This document shows, piece by piece, positions 14,842 through 24,930 of a stretch of 64,000 bases of DNA. The DNA is taken from the NCBI RefSeq assembly GCF_018224925.1, contig NZ_JAGTUF010000001.1, positions 186,001 through 250,000 of the forward strand. The letters are read 5' to 3'. Position numbers and translations under genes: made by a program. Within the stretch, counting starts at the first letter, position 1, and every line of letters begins with the position of its first letter. Source of the DNA: Magnetospirillum sulfuroxidans (GTDB lineage: Bacteria; Pseudomonadota; Alphaproteobacteria; Rhodospirillales; Magnetospirillaceae). The notes below the pieces were generated by a model. It did no database searches, was not told the DNA's origin, and saw only the letters and a list, made by a program, of their open reading frames with translations.

Positions 14842-15972
14842 ATGACCGCGAAGATCGCTCGTTTTCTGGAGGAAGTCCGACCGGCCACCCCGTGTGTGGT
14901 GGTTGACCTGGACGTGGTCCGAGACAATTACCTGGGGCTGCGCCACTGGTTGCCCTTGGCTCAGGTGTATTACGCGGTGAAGGCCAACCCGGCGCCGGAA
15001 ATCATCCGCATGCTGGTTGGCCTGGGCTCGTCTTTCGACGTCGCCTCGCGCGGTGAAATCGATCTGTGCCTGGAAAGCGGCGCCCGGGCCGACAACATTT
15101 CGTTCGGCAACACCATCAAGAAGCAGTCGGACATCGCCTATGCCTATGACAAGGGTGTGCGCCTGTACGCTTTCGATTCCGAAGCCGAGCTGGAAAAGCT
15201 GGCCGAATCGGCCCCTGGTTCGCGCGTGTTCTGCCGCATCCTGATGACCTGTGACGGGGCCGAATGGCCGCTGTCGCGCAAGTTCGGCTGCGAAGTCGAA
15301 ATGGCCAAGGATCTGATGGTCAAGGCGCGCGAATTGGGCATGGACCCCTATGGCGTGTCCTTCCACGTCGGCAGCCAGCAGACCGACCTCAATCAGTGGG
15401 ACATCGCGGTGGGCAAGGCCGCCATGCTGTTCACCGCGCTGAACGAAGCCGGCATCGAACTGAAGATGATGAATTTGGGCGGCGGTTTCCCGGCCAAGTA
15501 CCGTTCGGATATCCCGGCGGTCGAGCGTTATGCCGATGCCGTCATGCATGCCATGACCAACCATTTCGGCAATGCCCTGCCGGCGATGATCATCGAGCCG
15601 GGCCGGTCGCTGGTCGGCGATGCCGGCATTTTGGAAGCCGAAGTGGTGCTGATCTCGAAGAAGTCCTATGACGAGGACGTTCGTTGGGTCTATCTGGATA
15701 TCGGCAAGTTCGGCGGCCTGGCCGAGACCATGGACGAAGCCATCAAGTATCGCATCCAGACCCCGCGTGACGGCGAAGAAACCTCGCCCGTCGTGCTGGC
15801 CGGTCCGACCTGCGATTCGGCGGACATCTTGTACGAAAAGGCCGGTTATGAAATGCCGGTGACGCTGAAGGTGGGCGATAAGGTTCGCATCTTGTCGACC
15901 GGCGCCTATACCACCTCCTATTCGGCGGTGAACTTCAACGGCTTTGCGCCGCTGAAGGCTTACTTCATCTGA
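14842..15972 (+). CDS. Ornithine/lysine decarboxylase, alanine-racemase fold (type III)
   Basis: 376 residues. PLP enzyme that turns ornithine into putrescine, the entry to polyamine synthesis. Seen: the PLP lysine in YYAVKANP (about residue 55), SFDVASRGEIDLCLESGA, SFGNTIKKQSDI, CDGAEWPLSRKFGC, the HVGSQ motif with the PLP-stacking His, LGGGFP (phosphate loop), EPGRSLVGDAG, and the C-terminal GPTCDSADIL with the active-site Cys. These match the eukaryote-like ornithine decarboxylase used by alphaproteobacteria. GxGAYTTSYSA-type ending is complete. Start ATG 14842 has GGGAG ten bases upstream. Expression is probably set by the leader described above; a terminator follows. Confidence 0.95.
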   Translation: MTAKIARFLEEVRPATPCVVVDLDVVRDNYLGLRHWLPLAQVYYAVKANPAPEIIRMLVGLGSSFDVASRGEIDLCLESGARADNISFGNTIKKQSDIAYAYDKGVRLYAFDSEAELEKLAESAPGSRVFCRILMTCDGAEWPLSRKFGCEVEMAKDLMVKARELGMDPYGVSFHVGSQQTDLNQWDIAVGKAAMLFTALNEAGIELKMMNLGGGFPAKYRSDIPAVERYADAVMHAMTNHFGNALPAMIIEPGRSLVGDAGILEAEVVLISKKSYDEDVRWVYLDIGKFGGLAETMDEAIKYRIQTPRDGEETSPVVLAGPTCDSADILYEKAGYEMPVTLKVGDKVRILSTGAYTTSYSAVNFNGFAPLKAYFI

Positions 15973-15997
15973 TCTTTGTGATCAGTTAAAACAATCC

Positions 15998-16030
15998 GGG
16001 CGCGGCCGAAAGGCTGCGCCCTGTTTGTTT
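15998..16030 (+). terminator. Rho-independent terminator of the decarboxylase gene
   Basis: GGGCGCGGCC-GAAA-GGCTGCGCCC with a GNRA tetraloop, followed by TGTTTGTTTT. Confidence 0.92.
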
Positions 16031-16046
16031 TCCGGTCTGGCCGTCT

Positions 16047-16304
16047 TTATTCGTGCGGGTGATCGTGGCGGAACTCGTCCAGGCCGTGTTCCCACGCCGG
16101 TTCGGTTTCCAGATGATGGTCGTGGGCCAGCTTTACTTCGGCTTCCAGCGCGGCTTCGACCGTGGTGCAGCCATCGGGCTGATCAAGAACGGTTTCCGCC
16201 CATTCGGCGGCGATGACGGGCGGCACATGCTTGAAGCAGGCGACGGCGTCCAATTGCTCGGGGGTTAGGCCGCTAAAGGCGACGCAATCAGTCAGGGACA
16301 ACAT
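16047..16304 (-). CDS. Small conserved-looking acidic protein, unknown function
   Basis: 85 residues from ATG 16304, which has GGAGA six bases upstream. No signal or membrane segment. The first half reads like a helical domain (LTDCVAFSGLTPEQLDAVACFKHVPPVIAAEWAETVL), the second is rich in His, Glu and Asp and ends in HDHPHE; such a tail could bind metal. I do not recognise a family. Alone between the decarboxylase terminator and a divergent small membrane protein gene. Confidence 0.65.
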   Translation of the reverse strand: MLSLTDCVAFSGLTPEQLDAVACFKHVPPVIAAEWAETVLDQPDGCTTVEAALEAEVKLAHDHHLETEPAWEHGLDEFRHDHPHE

Positions 16305-16505
16305 GGCCGATCTCCGTATTAGTGGAATGGCATATCGTATCGTCCTATTCAACGGTAACGATCCTAACACGAAAATGTGCGGAATTTCGACATGTCCCTA
16401 AAGATTGTAATAAAATTCGCAGTGCATCATAAATGTTGCGTCGCAGTAAGTGGCGAGTGACCAAGGCCTCTTGCTTTGCCGCTTCGGCCGGGCCACACTT
16501 GCCCC

Positions 16506-16745
16506 ATGTTCGCTAAATTCCTTTTGACCGTGGCGATGATCGCGCTGATTTGGTTCGGCTTTCGCTTCGCCCAACGGCTGACCCAGCAAAAGCAACGCCC
16601 GGTGACGCGGGAACGGGGCGATAAGCCGCGCTTTACCCCCGATGAGGACGGTGAGTCGGTGCGCGACCTGATCAAGTGCCCGCGCTGCGACACTTGGCGC
16701 GGCCAAAGCTTGGGCTCGTGCGGGCGGGGCGATTGCCCTTATTAG
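16506..16745 (+). CDS. Small membrane-anchored protein with C-terminal cysteine motif
   Basis: 79 residues. One membrane helix at the N-terminus (FLLTVAMIALIWFGFRFA), then a basic stretch and a C-terminal CPRCDTW...GSCGRGDCPY segment whose four cysteines (about residues 58, 61, 71, 76) could hold a zinc ion. Function unknown. The start ATG 16506 begins MFAKFLL. The lipoprotein gene follows 11 bases later, so the two are probably co-transcribed. Confidence 0.7.
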   Translation: MFAKFLLTVAMIALIWFGFRFAQRLTQQKQRPVTRERGDKPRFTPDEDGESVRDLIKCPRCDTWRGQSLGSCGRGDCPY

Positions 16746-16756
16746 GGAGAGAGAAC

Positions 16757-17167
16757 ATGCGGATCATTGCCTCCCTGGCCTTGGTCGTCTTGGTCGCCGG
16801 TTGCGCCTTGCCGCCAGCGGATCAGCCGGCTCATCCCAGCCGCATGGGGCGGTTTTTGGGGCTGGTGTCGCGTTGCGGCTGTTCGGATATCGGCGGCGAC
16901 CGCATGCTGGCCGAATACGGCAAGGTGACGGCGAGGCATTATTCCGAGGCCCAGACCAAATCCATGCGCGGTTACGTCGATTTGGCTTTGTCGGAAAACT
17001 TCGATAATCAGTTGGATATCTGCGCCGAAATCTGTTCCCAGGGCTGCATGGTCAATGCCGTGGCTATTCCCCTGGGCGGCCGCCCCGTTGCCGGGGCGGC
17101 GGCCTGTCTGGTGTCGGAACGCGATCTGCATTTGACCACTGGCCAGATGGGCGGCGACTGGGATTAA
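16757..17167 (+). CDS. Lipoprotein of unknown function
   Basis: 136 residues with a lipobox: ALVVLVAGC, so Cys15 or so is the lipidated residue. The mature part has several cysteines (RCGCSDIGGDRM, LDICAEICSQGCMVNAVAIPLGG, AACLVSERDLHL) and reads like a small domain stabilised by disulfides. No family recognised. ATG 16757 has GGGAGAGAGA just upstream. The stop overlaps by four bases the end of ctaE on the other strand. Confidence 0.75.
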   Translation: MRIIASLALVVLVAGCALPPADQPAHPSRMGRFLGLVSRCGCSDIGGDRMLAEYGKVTARHYSEAQTKSMRGYVDLALSENFDNQLDICAEICSQGCMVNAVAIPLGGRPVAGAAACLVSERDLHLTTGQMGGDWD

Positions 17168-17964
17168 CTATTTCCCCACCAGTAAACCCAGATGAACAAG
17201 AACAGCCAGACCACATCGACGAAGTGCCAATACCAGGCGGCGGCTTCGAAGCCGACATGTTGACCGGGGGGGAAGTGGCCCAGGCCGGCGCGCACGGCGC
17301 AAACCGCCAGGAAGCAGATGCCGACGAAGACGTGAACGCCGTGGAAGCCGGTGGCCATATAAAACACCGACGGATAGACGCCTTCGGTGAATTTAAAGGT
17401 GGCCTCGCCGTATTCGATCATTTGCAGGCTCAGGAAAATCGCCCCCAGTCCCACCGATGCCAGCAGGCCAAGAACGATCTGGCGGGTCTTGCCCGCGCGC
17501 ACGCCGTGATGGGCCCAATTCACGGTGACGCCGGAACTGAGCAGGATCAGGGTGTTGATGAAGGGCAAGGACCAGGTATGCAAGGGCTCGATGCCGGCGG
17601 GGGGCCATTGCGTGATCGACGGATTGGTGCCTGACGCCCCATTGAAGAAGGCCCAGAAGAAAGCGGCGAAGAACATCACTTCCGAAGCGATGAACAGCAC
17701 CATGCCCAGGCGCAGACCGTGGCGCACCGTCGGCGTGTGGGCGTGATCGCGCCGGGCTTCGCGCACCACGTCGCGCCACCACATGAAGGCGGTGGCGAAG
17801 ACGATGGCGAAGCCAACCAGCATCAAGGTGTTCTGCGTCCGGTCGTGGAACCAGTGCACCGCCCCCAGCGCCAGAACGAAGGCGCCGAGAGAGGCGACCA
17901 GCGGCCACGGACTGGGATTAAGCAGGTGGAAGGGGTGATCCGCTTGGTGGTGGGCGTTGCTCAT
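17164..17964 (-). CDS. ctaE: Cytochrome c oxidase subunit III
   Basis: 266 residues, seven membrane helices. Seen: HPFHLLNPSPWPLVASLGAF at the N-terminus; FMWWRDVVREA; HGLRLGMVLFIASEVMFFAAFFWAFFN with the conserved Glu of helix III; NTLILLSSGVTVNWAHH; GFHGVHVFVGICFL; WYWHFVDVVWLFLFIWVYWWG. Subunit III binds phospholipid and stabilises proton uptake in aa3 oxidase. Its ATG overlaps the ctaG stop by four bases (ATGA). Last gene of ctaC-ctaD-ctaG-ctaE; inner membrane. Confidence 0.98.
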   Translation of the reverse strand: MSNAHHQADHPFHLLNPSPWPLVASLGAFVLALGAVHWFHDRTQNTLMLVGFAIVFATAFMWWRDVVREARRDHAHTPTVRHGLRLGMVLFIASEVMFFAAFFWAFFNGASGTNPSITQWPPAGIEPLHTWSLPFINTLILLSSGVTVNWAHHGVRAGKTRQIVLGLLASVGLGAIFLSLQMIEYGEATFKFTEGVYPSVFYMATGFHGVHVFVGICFLAVCAVRAGLGHFPPGQHVGFEAAAWYWHFVDVVWLFLFIWVYWWGNS

Positions 17965-18500
17965 GACCGTCCCTGCCTTTGGCTGATGTCGAAGAAGGTA
18001 TAGGACAAGGTGATAGTGGTGACTTCCGAGGTGGTGTCGTCGTCGGCCAGGGCCGGATCGACGAAAAAGCTGACCGGCATGTCGACGGTCTGTCCCGGTT
18101 CCAACCGCTGCTCGGTAAAGCAGAAGCATTGTATCTTGTTGAAATAAACCCCTGCCTTGGCCGGAGTAACATTGAAGGTGGCGGTGCCGACAACCGCCTT
18201 GTCCGACAGGTTGGTGGCGGAAAAGATCGCCAGCGTCGGCTCGCCCAGATGGGTGGTGATCTGGCGTTGTTCCGGCTGAAACCGCCACTTCATGTCCTTG
18301 GCCAGCGAGGCGTCAAAGCGCACGGTGATGGTGCGGCCGGTGGCCGTGCCGGCATGGTCGGCGATTTGGGTGGTGCCGCCATAACCGGTTGCCCGGCAAA
18401 ACAGGTTGTAAAGCGGCACGCTGGCCGCCACCAGCCCGGCCATCAGCGCCACCGCCCCCAGCGAGGCGATCAGCGTGATGGTCTGGCCGCGGTTTTTCAT
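17961..18500 (-). CDS. ctaG: Cytochrome c oxidase assembly protein (Cox11/CtaG)
   Basis: 179 residues. One N-terminal membrane helix (LIASLGAVALMAGLVAASVPLYNLFCRATGYGG, with the conserved Cys) and a periplasmic beta domain ending with the copper-binding IQCFCFTEQ motif (about residue 122) and PVSFFVDP. Delivers copper to the CuB centre of subunit I. It sits between ctaD and ctaE, the normal alphaproteobacterial order, although ctaB (heme O synthase) is absent from the cluster. Confidence 0.96.
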   Translation of the reverse strand: MKNRGQTITLIASLGAVALMAGLVAASVPLYNLFCRATGYGGTTQIADHAGTATGRTITVRFDASLAKDMKWRFQPEQRQITTHLGEPTLAIFSATNLSDKAVVGTATFNVTPAKAGVYFNKIQCFCFTEQRLEPGQTVDMPVSFFVDPALADDDTTSEVTTITLSYTFFDISQRQGRS

Positions 18501-18504
18501 GGTC

Positions 18505-20891
<2,387 letters not shown>

Positions 20892-21123
20892 GCGGGCGCC
20901 TCCCTGCGACTTCGCCTGAATACCGTTCGCGCTCTCTTTTTGCTGTTTGTGCGAATTAATATTAACAGTGGGGGTGCGGAGAGGCCGCACCAAGCCCTGC
21001 CGATGACTTTTTTTTCAAAATTAAAATGGTGCGCTGCGAAGTCGGGGGGCTTGCAAAGCCTTGCGGGGGTTATAATATGAGGGGTGACTAAAGAATGCCC
21101 CTATGGAAATTAGGAATAAAAGC

Positions 21124-21486
21124 ATGATGAATCGTCTGTTCGGCTCCATGTTCGGCGGCGGTCAGGCCGGCAATGTCCACATGGTGTCGCCGGCCACGGT
21201 GCGGGAATGGCTTGATGCCGGGCAGGTTGTCCTTATTGATGTGCGCGAGACCAACGAACACGCGGCCGAACGCATCAAGGGCGCCATCAATCTGCCGCTC
21301 TCCACCTTCGAGGTGTCGCAATTGCCGGCCATTCCCGAAGGCGCCAAGCTGGTTTTCCATTGCCGCTCGGGCCAGCGTTGCGGCATGACCGCGGCCAAGG
21401 CGGTGGCGGCGGGCTATACCGGCGAGATCAATCGCATGGATGGCGGCATCATGGGCTGGCGGGCGATGGGCTTGCCCGTCGAATAA
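21124..21486 (+). CDS. Rhodanese-domain protein
   Basis: 120 residues, a single rhodanese domain. VREWLDAGQVVLIDVRETNEHAAERIKGAINLPLS is the usual start, and the active-site loop is CRSGQRC with the persulfide Cys at about residue 83, followed by GMTAAKAVAAGY and DGGIMGWRAMGLPV. It can carry sulfur as a persulfide. The start is ambiguous: ATG 21103, 21124 and 21127 are in frame; AGGA lies nine bases before 21124. It precedes the sulfide dehydrogenase genes on the same strand, with a 156-base gap that contains a promoter-like region and a palindrome, so it is probably a separate unit of related function. Confidence 0.88.
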   Translation: MMNRLFGSMFGGGQAGNVHMVSPATVREWLDAGQVVLIDVRETNEHAAERIKGAINLPLSTFEVSQLPAIPEGAKLVFHCRSGQRCGMTAAKAVAAGYTGEINRMDGGIMGWRAMGLPVE

Positions 21487-21556
21487 GGCCAGGCAACACC
21501 GACCGGAATAGTTTCCTTATCCCTGAATTTGCAAGGAATTCTGCCGCATTGCAGCA

Positions 21557-21576
21557 GGTTGACGCTATTGTCAACC
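21557..21576 (+). promoter_or_regulatory. Perfect inverted repeat, likely operator of the sulfide dehydrogenase genes
   Basis: GGTTGAC-GCTATT-GTCAACC, seven-base arms with a six-base spacer, 67 bases before the fccA-like start. TTGACG inside it could be the -35 box, and TATAAC near 21604 the -10, so a bound regulator would cover the promoter. The protein that binds is unknown; it does not look like the BigR/SqrR box as I remember it. Confidence 0.55.
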
Positions 21577-21642
21577 CCGACGCGGACTGGTAGTTTTCCC
21601 TAATATAACCGTAAAAATGAAAATCAGGGAGGAGGTTACGTC

Positions 21643-21951
21643 ATGAGGGGATTCCTCACTACGCCCGGACTATGTCTTGCGTTCGCTTTGGCGGCGGCGC
21701 CGATGGCCGCGTCGGCGGCGGATGCCGTCACGGTGATGGCCGATAGCTGCGCCGGTTGCCACGGTACCGATGGCCACAGTATCGGCGGCATGCCGGCGTT
21801 TTCCGGCAAGAAAGCGGACGAGCTGAAAAAAGTGCTGCACGACTTTAAGTCGGGCGCCCGCGAAGCGACGGTCATGGACCGTATCGCCAAGGCATATAGC
21901 GTCGAACAATTGGACGCCATCGCCGATTATTTCGCCAGCCGCAAGAAATAA
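21643..21951 (+). CDS. fccA: Monoheme cytochrome c, FccA-like subunit of sulfide dehydrogenase
   Basis: 102 residues with a signal peptide (LAFALAAAPMAASA, cleavage near residue 25). One heme motif, CAGCHG (about residue 37), then GGMPAFSGKKADELKKVLHDFKSGARE and a C-terminal helix with the VEQLDAIADYFASRKK pattern; the Met ligand is probably in GGMPAF or REATVM. FccA of some bacteria is diheme; this one has a single heme. Only 11 bases separate it from the flavoprotein gene, so the two are subunits of one periplasmic enzyme that passes electrons from sulfide to cytochrome c. Confidence 0.88.
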   Translation: MRGFLTTPGLCLAFALAAAPMAASAADAVTVMADSCAGCHGTDGHSIGGMPAFSGKKADELKKVLHDFKSGAREATVMDRIAKAYSVEQLDAIADYFASRKK

Positions 21952-21962
21952 GGGGAACCGCC

Positions 21963-23237
21963 ATGACCAATATCTCTCGCAGGACCTTCAACGGTCTGCT
22001 GGGCGCGGCCGGTGCGTTGACCTTGGCCGGTGGCCTGTCGGCCTGTTCCAGCGGCCCCCGCGTCGTCGTCGTCGGCGGCGGCTTTGGCGGCGCCACTGCT
22101 GCCAAATACCTCAAGCGCTATGATCCCACCCTCGACGTCACTCTGATCGAAGCGGCGCCGACTCATTTCACCTGCCCGTTCTCGAACACTGTCGTCGTCG
22201 GGATGAACGACATGTCCTACATCGAGCGCAAGTTCGATAAATTGACCAGCATGTACGGGGTCAAGGTGTTCACCGATACGGTGATTGCCATCGATCCGGC
22301 CACCAAGGTGGTTAAGACCGCAGGTGGCAAGACCTTTGAATATGACCGGCTGATCGTGTCGCCGGGCATCGATTTCAAATGGAATGCCATCGAAGGTTAC
22401 GACGCGGCGGCGGCCGAGATCATGCCGCATGCCTGGAAGGCCGGCCCGCAGACCATGCTGTTGAAAAAGCAGTTGGAAGCCATGCCCAATGGCGGTCTGG
22501 TGGTCATCGCCCCGCCGGGAAATCCGTTCCGTTGCCCGCCCGGCCCCTACGAGCGCGCCAGCCTGATCGCCAGCTATTTGAAGCGGAACAAGCCCAAATC
22601 AAAGCTGCTGATTCTCGACGCCAAGGATGCCTTCGCCAAGGACAAGTTGTTCAAGGAAGGCTGGGAAAAGATGTACGACGACATCATTGAATGGGTGCCG
22701 GCGGCCAAGAATGGCAAGGTCAGCAAGGTCAACGCCAAGGATGGCACGGTCGAAACCGATTTCGAGAAGTTCAAGCCGGCGGTGGCCAACATCATTCCGC
22801 CGCAAAGCGCCGGCCAGATCGCCATCAGCGCCGGCTTGGCCGATAAATCGGGCTTTTGCCCGGTCGATCCCAACACCTTCGAATCGACCTTGGCCAAGAA
22901 TGTCCATGTCATCGGGGATGCCGCCATCGCCGGCGATATGCCGAAATCGGGGTATTCCGCCTCGTCCCAGGCCAAGGTCTGCGCCGCCGCCATCATCGCC
23001 TTGCTGAAGGGGGAAAAGCCGTTGCCGCTGTCGGCCATCAACACCTGCTATTCGCTGGTGGCGCCCGATTACGGTATCTCGGTGGCGGCCGTTTTCCAAG
23101 TCAAGGACGGCAAGATCGCTTCGGTTCCCGGTTCGGGCGGCGTCAGTCCGCTGGGGGCGAATTATCAGTTCCGCAAAAAGGAAGCGGATTTCGCCGCTGG
23201 ATGGTACCAAAGCATCTGTCAGGATAGCTGGGCTTAA
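21963..23237 (+). CDS. fccB: Flavocytochrome c sulfide dehydrogenase, flavoprotein subunit
   Basis: 424 residues. Tat signal peptide: SRRTFNGLLGAAGALTLAGG, so it is exported folded with FAD. Rossmann motif VVVVGGGFGGATAAKYLKR. The redox-active cysteines are recognisable in FTCPFSNTVV (about residue 72) and NPFRCPPGPYERASL (about 190), equivalent to the pair in FccB and sulfide:quinone reductase. HVIGDAA is the second FAD site, and the C-terminus (GANYQFRKKEADFAAGWYQSIC) is the FCSD flavin-binding domain. Oxidises sulfide to sulfur or polysulfide. Immediately follows its cytochrome subunit. Confidence 0.95.
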   Translation: MTNISRRTFNGLLGAAGALTLAGGLSACSSGPRVVVVGGGFGGATAAKYLKRYDPTLDVTLIEAAPTHFTCPFSNTVVVGMNDMSYIERKFDKLTSMYGVKVFTDTVIAIDPATKVVKTAGGKTFEYDRLIVSPGIDFKWNAIEGYDAAAAEIMPHAWKAGPQTMLLKKQLEAMPNGGLVVIAPPGNPFRCPPGPYERASLIASYLKRNKPKSKLLILDAKDAFAKDKLFKEGWEKMYDDIIEWVPAAKNGKVSKVNAKDGTVETDFEKFKPAVANIIPPQSAGQIAISAGLADKSGFCPVDPNTFESTLAKNVHVIGDAAIAGDMPKSGYSASSQAKVCAAAIIALLKGEKPLPLSAINTCYSLVAPDYGISVAAVFQVKDGKIASVPGSGGVSPLGANYQFRKKEADFAAGWYQSICQDSWA

Positions 23238-23252
23238 TCGTCACAGTATTTC

Positions 23253-23290
23253 ACCATGGTCACTCCGGCGAAAGTGGGGGTGACCATGGT
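23253..23290 (+). terminator. Hairpin after fccB
   Basis: ACCATGGTCA...TGACCATGGT, ten-base arms with an 18-base loop, followed by TTGTTC. Probably ends the fcc transcript. Confidence 0.6.
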
Positions 23291-23525
23291 TTGTTCAGAA
23301 TTTACCCATGTTTTGTTGAAGTATCATGCACACCTCTCCTTTCATTTAGGATGATGGTGATTGGGGGTGCTTGGGCAAATTCATTATTTCTTGTGTATGC
23401 GATTGTTCTTATTTATCTGTTGCGACATATATTGTTATTTATCTATATTAGAGTTTGCACAAAAGCGAGGCGGGGATACCCGCCCGACAGGCTCGGCAAC
23501 ACGTCTAAGAGGGGGCTTCGTCCAC
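23291..23525 (+). promoter_or_regulatory. AT-rich promoter region with a GGCGGG-GATA-CCCGCC hairpin
   Basis: AT-rich from 23375 to 23460, unlike its surroundings, so it likely holds the promoter of the cytochrome gene. At 23469-23484 a perfect hairpin GGCGGG-GATA-CCCGCC is nested in GCGAG/CTCGG pairing, 40 bases before the start codon: a possible leader structure. The frame of the next gene stays open through it, but the translated hydrophobic, Cys-rich text does not look like part of that protein. Confidence 0.4.
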
Positions 23526-24200
23526 ATGCTCACGCGTCTTTATTCCCTGGCCGTTTTGGCCGTTGTCCTGCTGACCGGGCTGGCCGGTACCGCGGCGTCG
23601 GCGGCGGAAATCGAATCGACCCTGGCCCGTGGTGGCCGCTTGTACGACAATTGGTACAAGGAACTGAAATCCACCCGGCCGGAAGACACGCATCCCGCTT
23701 ACACCGGTAAATCGGTGAAGAATTCCTGGCGGTGCACGGCTTGCCATGGCTGGGATTACACCGGCGACAAGGCGGTCGGCGTCAAGGGCGTCACCGGCGC
23801 CAAGGGCAAGGCGGAAGCGGCCATCGTCGCCATCTTGCGCGACAAGACCCACAATTACGGCCCGGACAAGCTGAACGACAAGGATGCCAACGATCTGGCC
23901 ATGTTTGTGTCCAAGGGTCAGATCGACATGGCCAAATATGTGGATCTGACGGCCAATCAATCCAAGGGCAATCCGGCCAAGGGCGAGGTTTATTTCAATA
24001 CCCTATGCGCGGTCTGTCATGGTCTTGACGGCAAAAAGGTCAGCACCGGCATGCCGCTGGGGCAGGCCTCGGATTATCCGGCGGCCATGCTGCACAAGGC
24101 GTTGAATGGCCAACCGGCCGAAGCCATGCCCATGCTGCGGTCGTTCGATCATGGTATTTCGGCCGACATCGTCGCCTATACCAAGACCTTGCCGAAGTAA
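23526..24200 (+). CDS. Diheme c-type cytochrome
   Basis: 224 residues with a signal peptide (LYSLAVLAVVLLTGLAGTAASA). Two class I-like heme domains: CTACHG at about residue 71 and CAVCHG at about 164. The first domain starts with a GGRLYDNWYKELK.TRPEDTHP segment seen in electron-transfer cytochromes that serve soluble substrates. ATG 23526 is used; the upstream frame is leader sequence. The stop is six bases before the tetraheme gene, so the two proteins probably work as one electron chain, and both follow the sulfide dehydrogenase genes. Confidence 0.85.
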   Translation: MLTRLYSLAVLAVVLLTGLAGTAASAAEIESTLARGGRLYDNWYKELKSTRPEDTHPAYTGKSVKNSWRCTACHGWDYTGDKAVGVKGVTGAKGKAEAAIVAILRDKTHNYGPDKLNDKDANDLAMFVSKGQIDMAKYVDLTANQSKGNPAKGEVYFNTLCAVCHGLDGKKVSTGMPLGQASDYPAAMLHKALNGQPAEAMPMLRSFDHGISADIVAYTKTLPK

Positions 24201-24206
24201 GCGGTA

Positions 24207-24806
24207 ATGAGCGGGCAAGACCCCAACGCCTCTGATGGCGCCGCGCACCCGCGGCGTCATAAGCGGCCCGCCGCCAAGGCCTTTTGGCGTAAGGCGGTGC
24301 TGGTGTGGATCGGTGTAGCGCTGGGCATCTTCGGCATGGCCGGATTCGTCACCGCCATTGAATGGACGAATCGCACCGAATTTTGCGTTTCGTGTCATTC
24401 GATGAAGCAGAATTACGCCGAGTACAAGGACAGCGTCCATTACATCAACCGCACGGGCGCCCATGCGCAATGCGCCGATTGCCATGTCCCCAAGACTTTG
24501 GGGCCAAAGCTGCTGCGCAAGGTGATGGCGGTCAATGACATCATCTCGGAGATCAAGGGCACCATCGATACCCCGGAAAAACTGGAAGCGAAACGGCCGG
24601 AGCTGGCCGAACGGGTGTGGAAATACATGGCCGACAGCAATTCGCGCGAATGCCGCAACTGTCATTCGTTCGATTCCATGAACTTGACCAAGCAAGGAAC
24701 GGCCGGTCGTCTCAAGCACCCGGAAGCGGCGATGGAAGGCAAGACCTGCATCAATTGCCACAAGGGTGTGGCCCATAAGATACCGTCATCCAAGGATGAT
24801 CTGTGA
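24207..24806 (+). CDS. NapC/NirT-family tetraheme c-type cytochrome (quinol dehydrogenase)
   Basis: 199 residues. One N-terminal membrane helix (AVLVWIGVALGIFGMAGFVTAI) anchors four heme sites: CVSCH (about 71), CADCH (about 91), CRNCH (about 150) and CINCH (about 175), the layout of NapC/NrfH proteins, which take electrons from menaquinol or ubiquinol and pass them to periplasmic enzymes. TEFCVSCHSMK and HYINRTGAHAQCADCHVPK are typical. No napA, nrfA or torA lies next to it; the partner is most likely the diheme cytochrome immediately upstream. Inner membrane, hemes in the periplasm. Confidence 0.92.
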   Translation: MSGQDPNASDGAAHPRRHKRPAAKAFWRKAVLVWIGVALGIFGMAGFVTAIEWTNRTEFCVSCHSMKQNYAEYKDSVHYINRTGAHAQCADCHVPKTLGPKLLRKVMAVNDIISEIKGTIDTPEKLEAKRPELAERVWKYMADSNSRECRNCHSFDSMNLTKQGTAGRLKHPEAAMEGKTCINCHKGVAHKIPSSKDDL

Positions 24807-24930
24807 CGCAAACGATGGGGGAGGGGTGGCGCCAAGGCCATCCCTCTTTGATTGTTAATATATGCATGTTCACTTTCAAAAAAGTGTTCTTTCCCCTATT
24901 GTGACCAAGGTAAAGGCATGGGGGCGGGCT

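Noticed and set aside
23361-23525. Upstream extension of the diheme cytochrome frame
   Set aside because: It would add a hydrophobic Cys-rich stretch ahead of a good signal peptide; the region is AT-rich and promoter-like.
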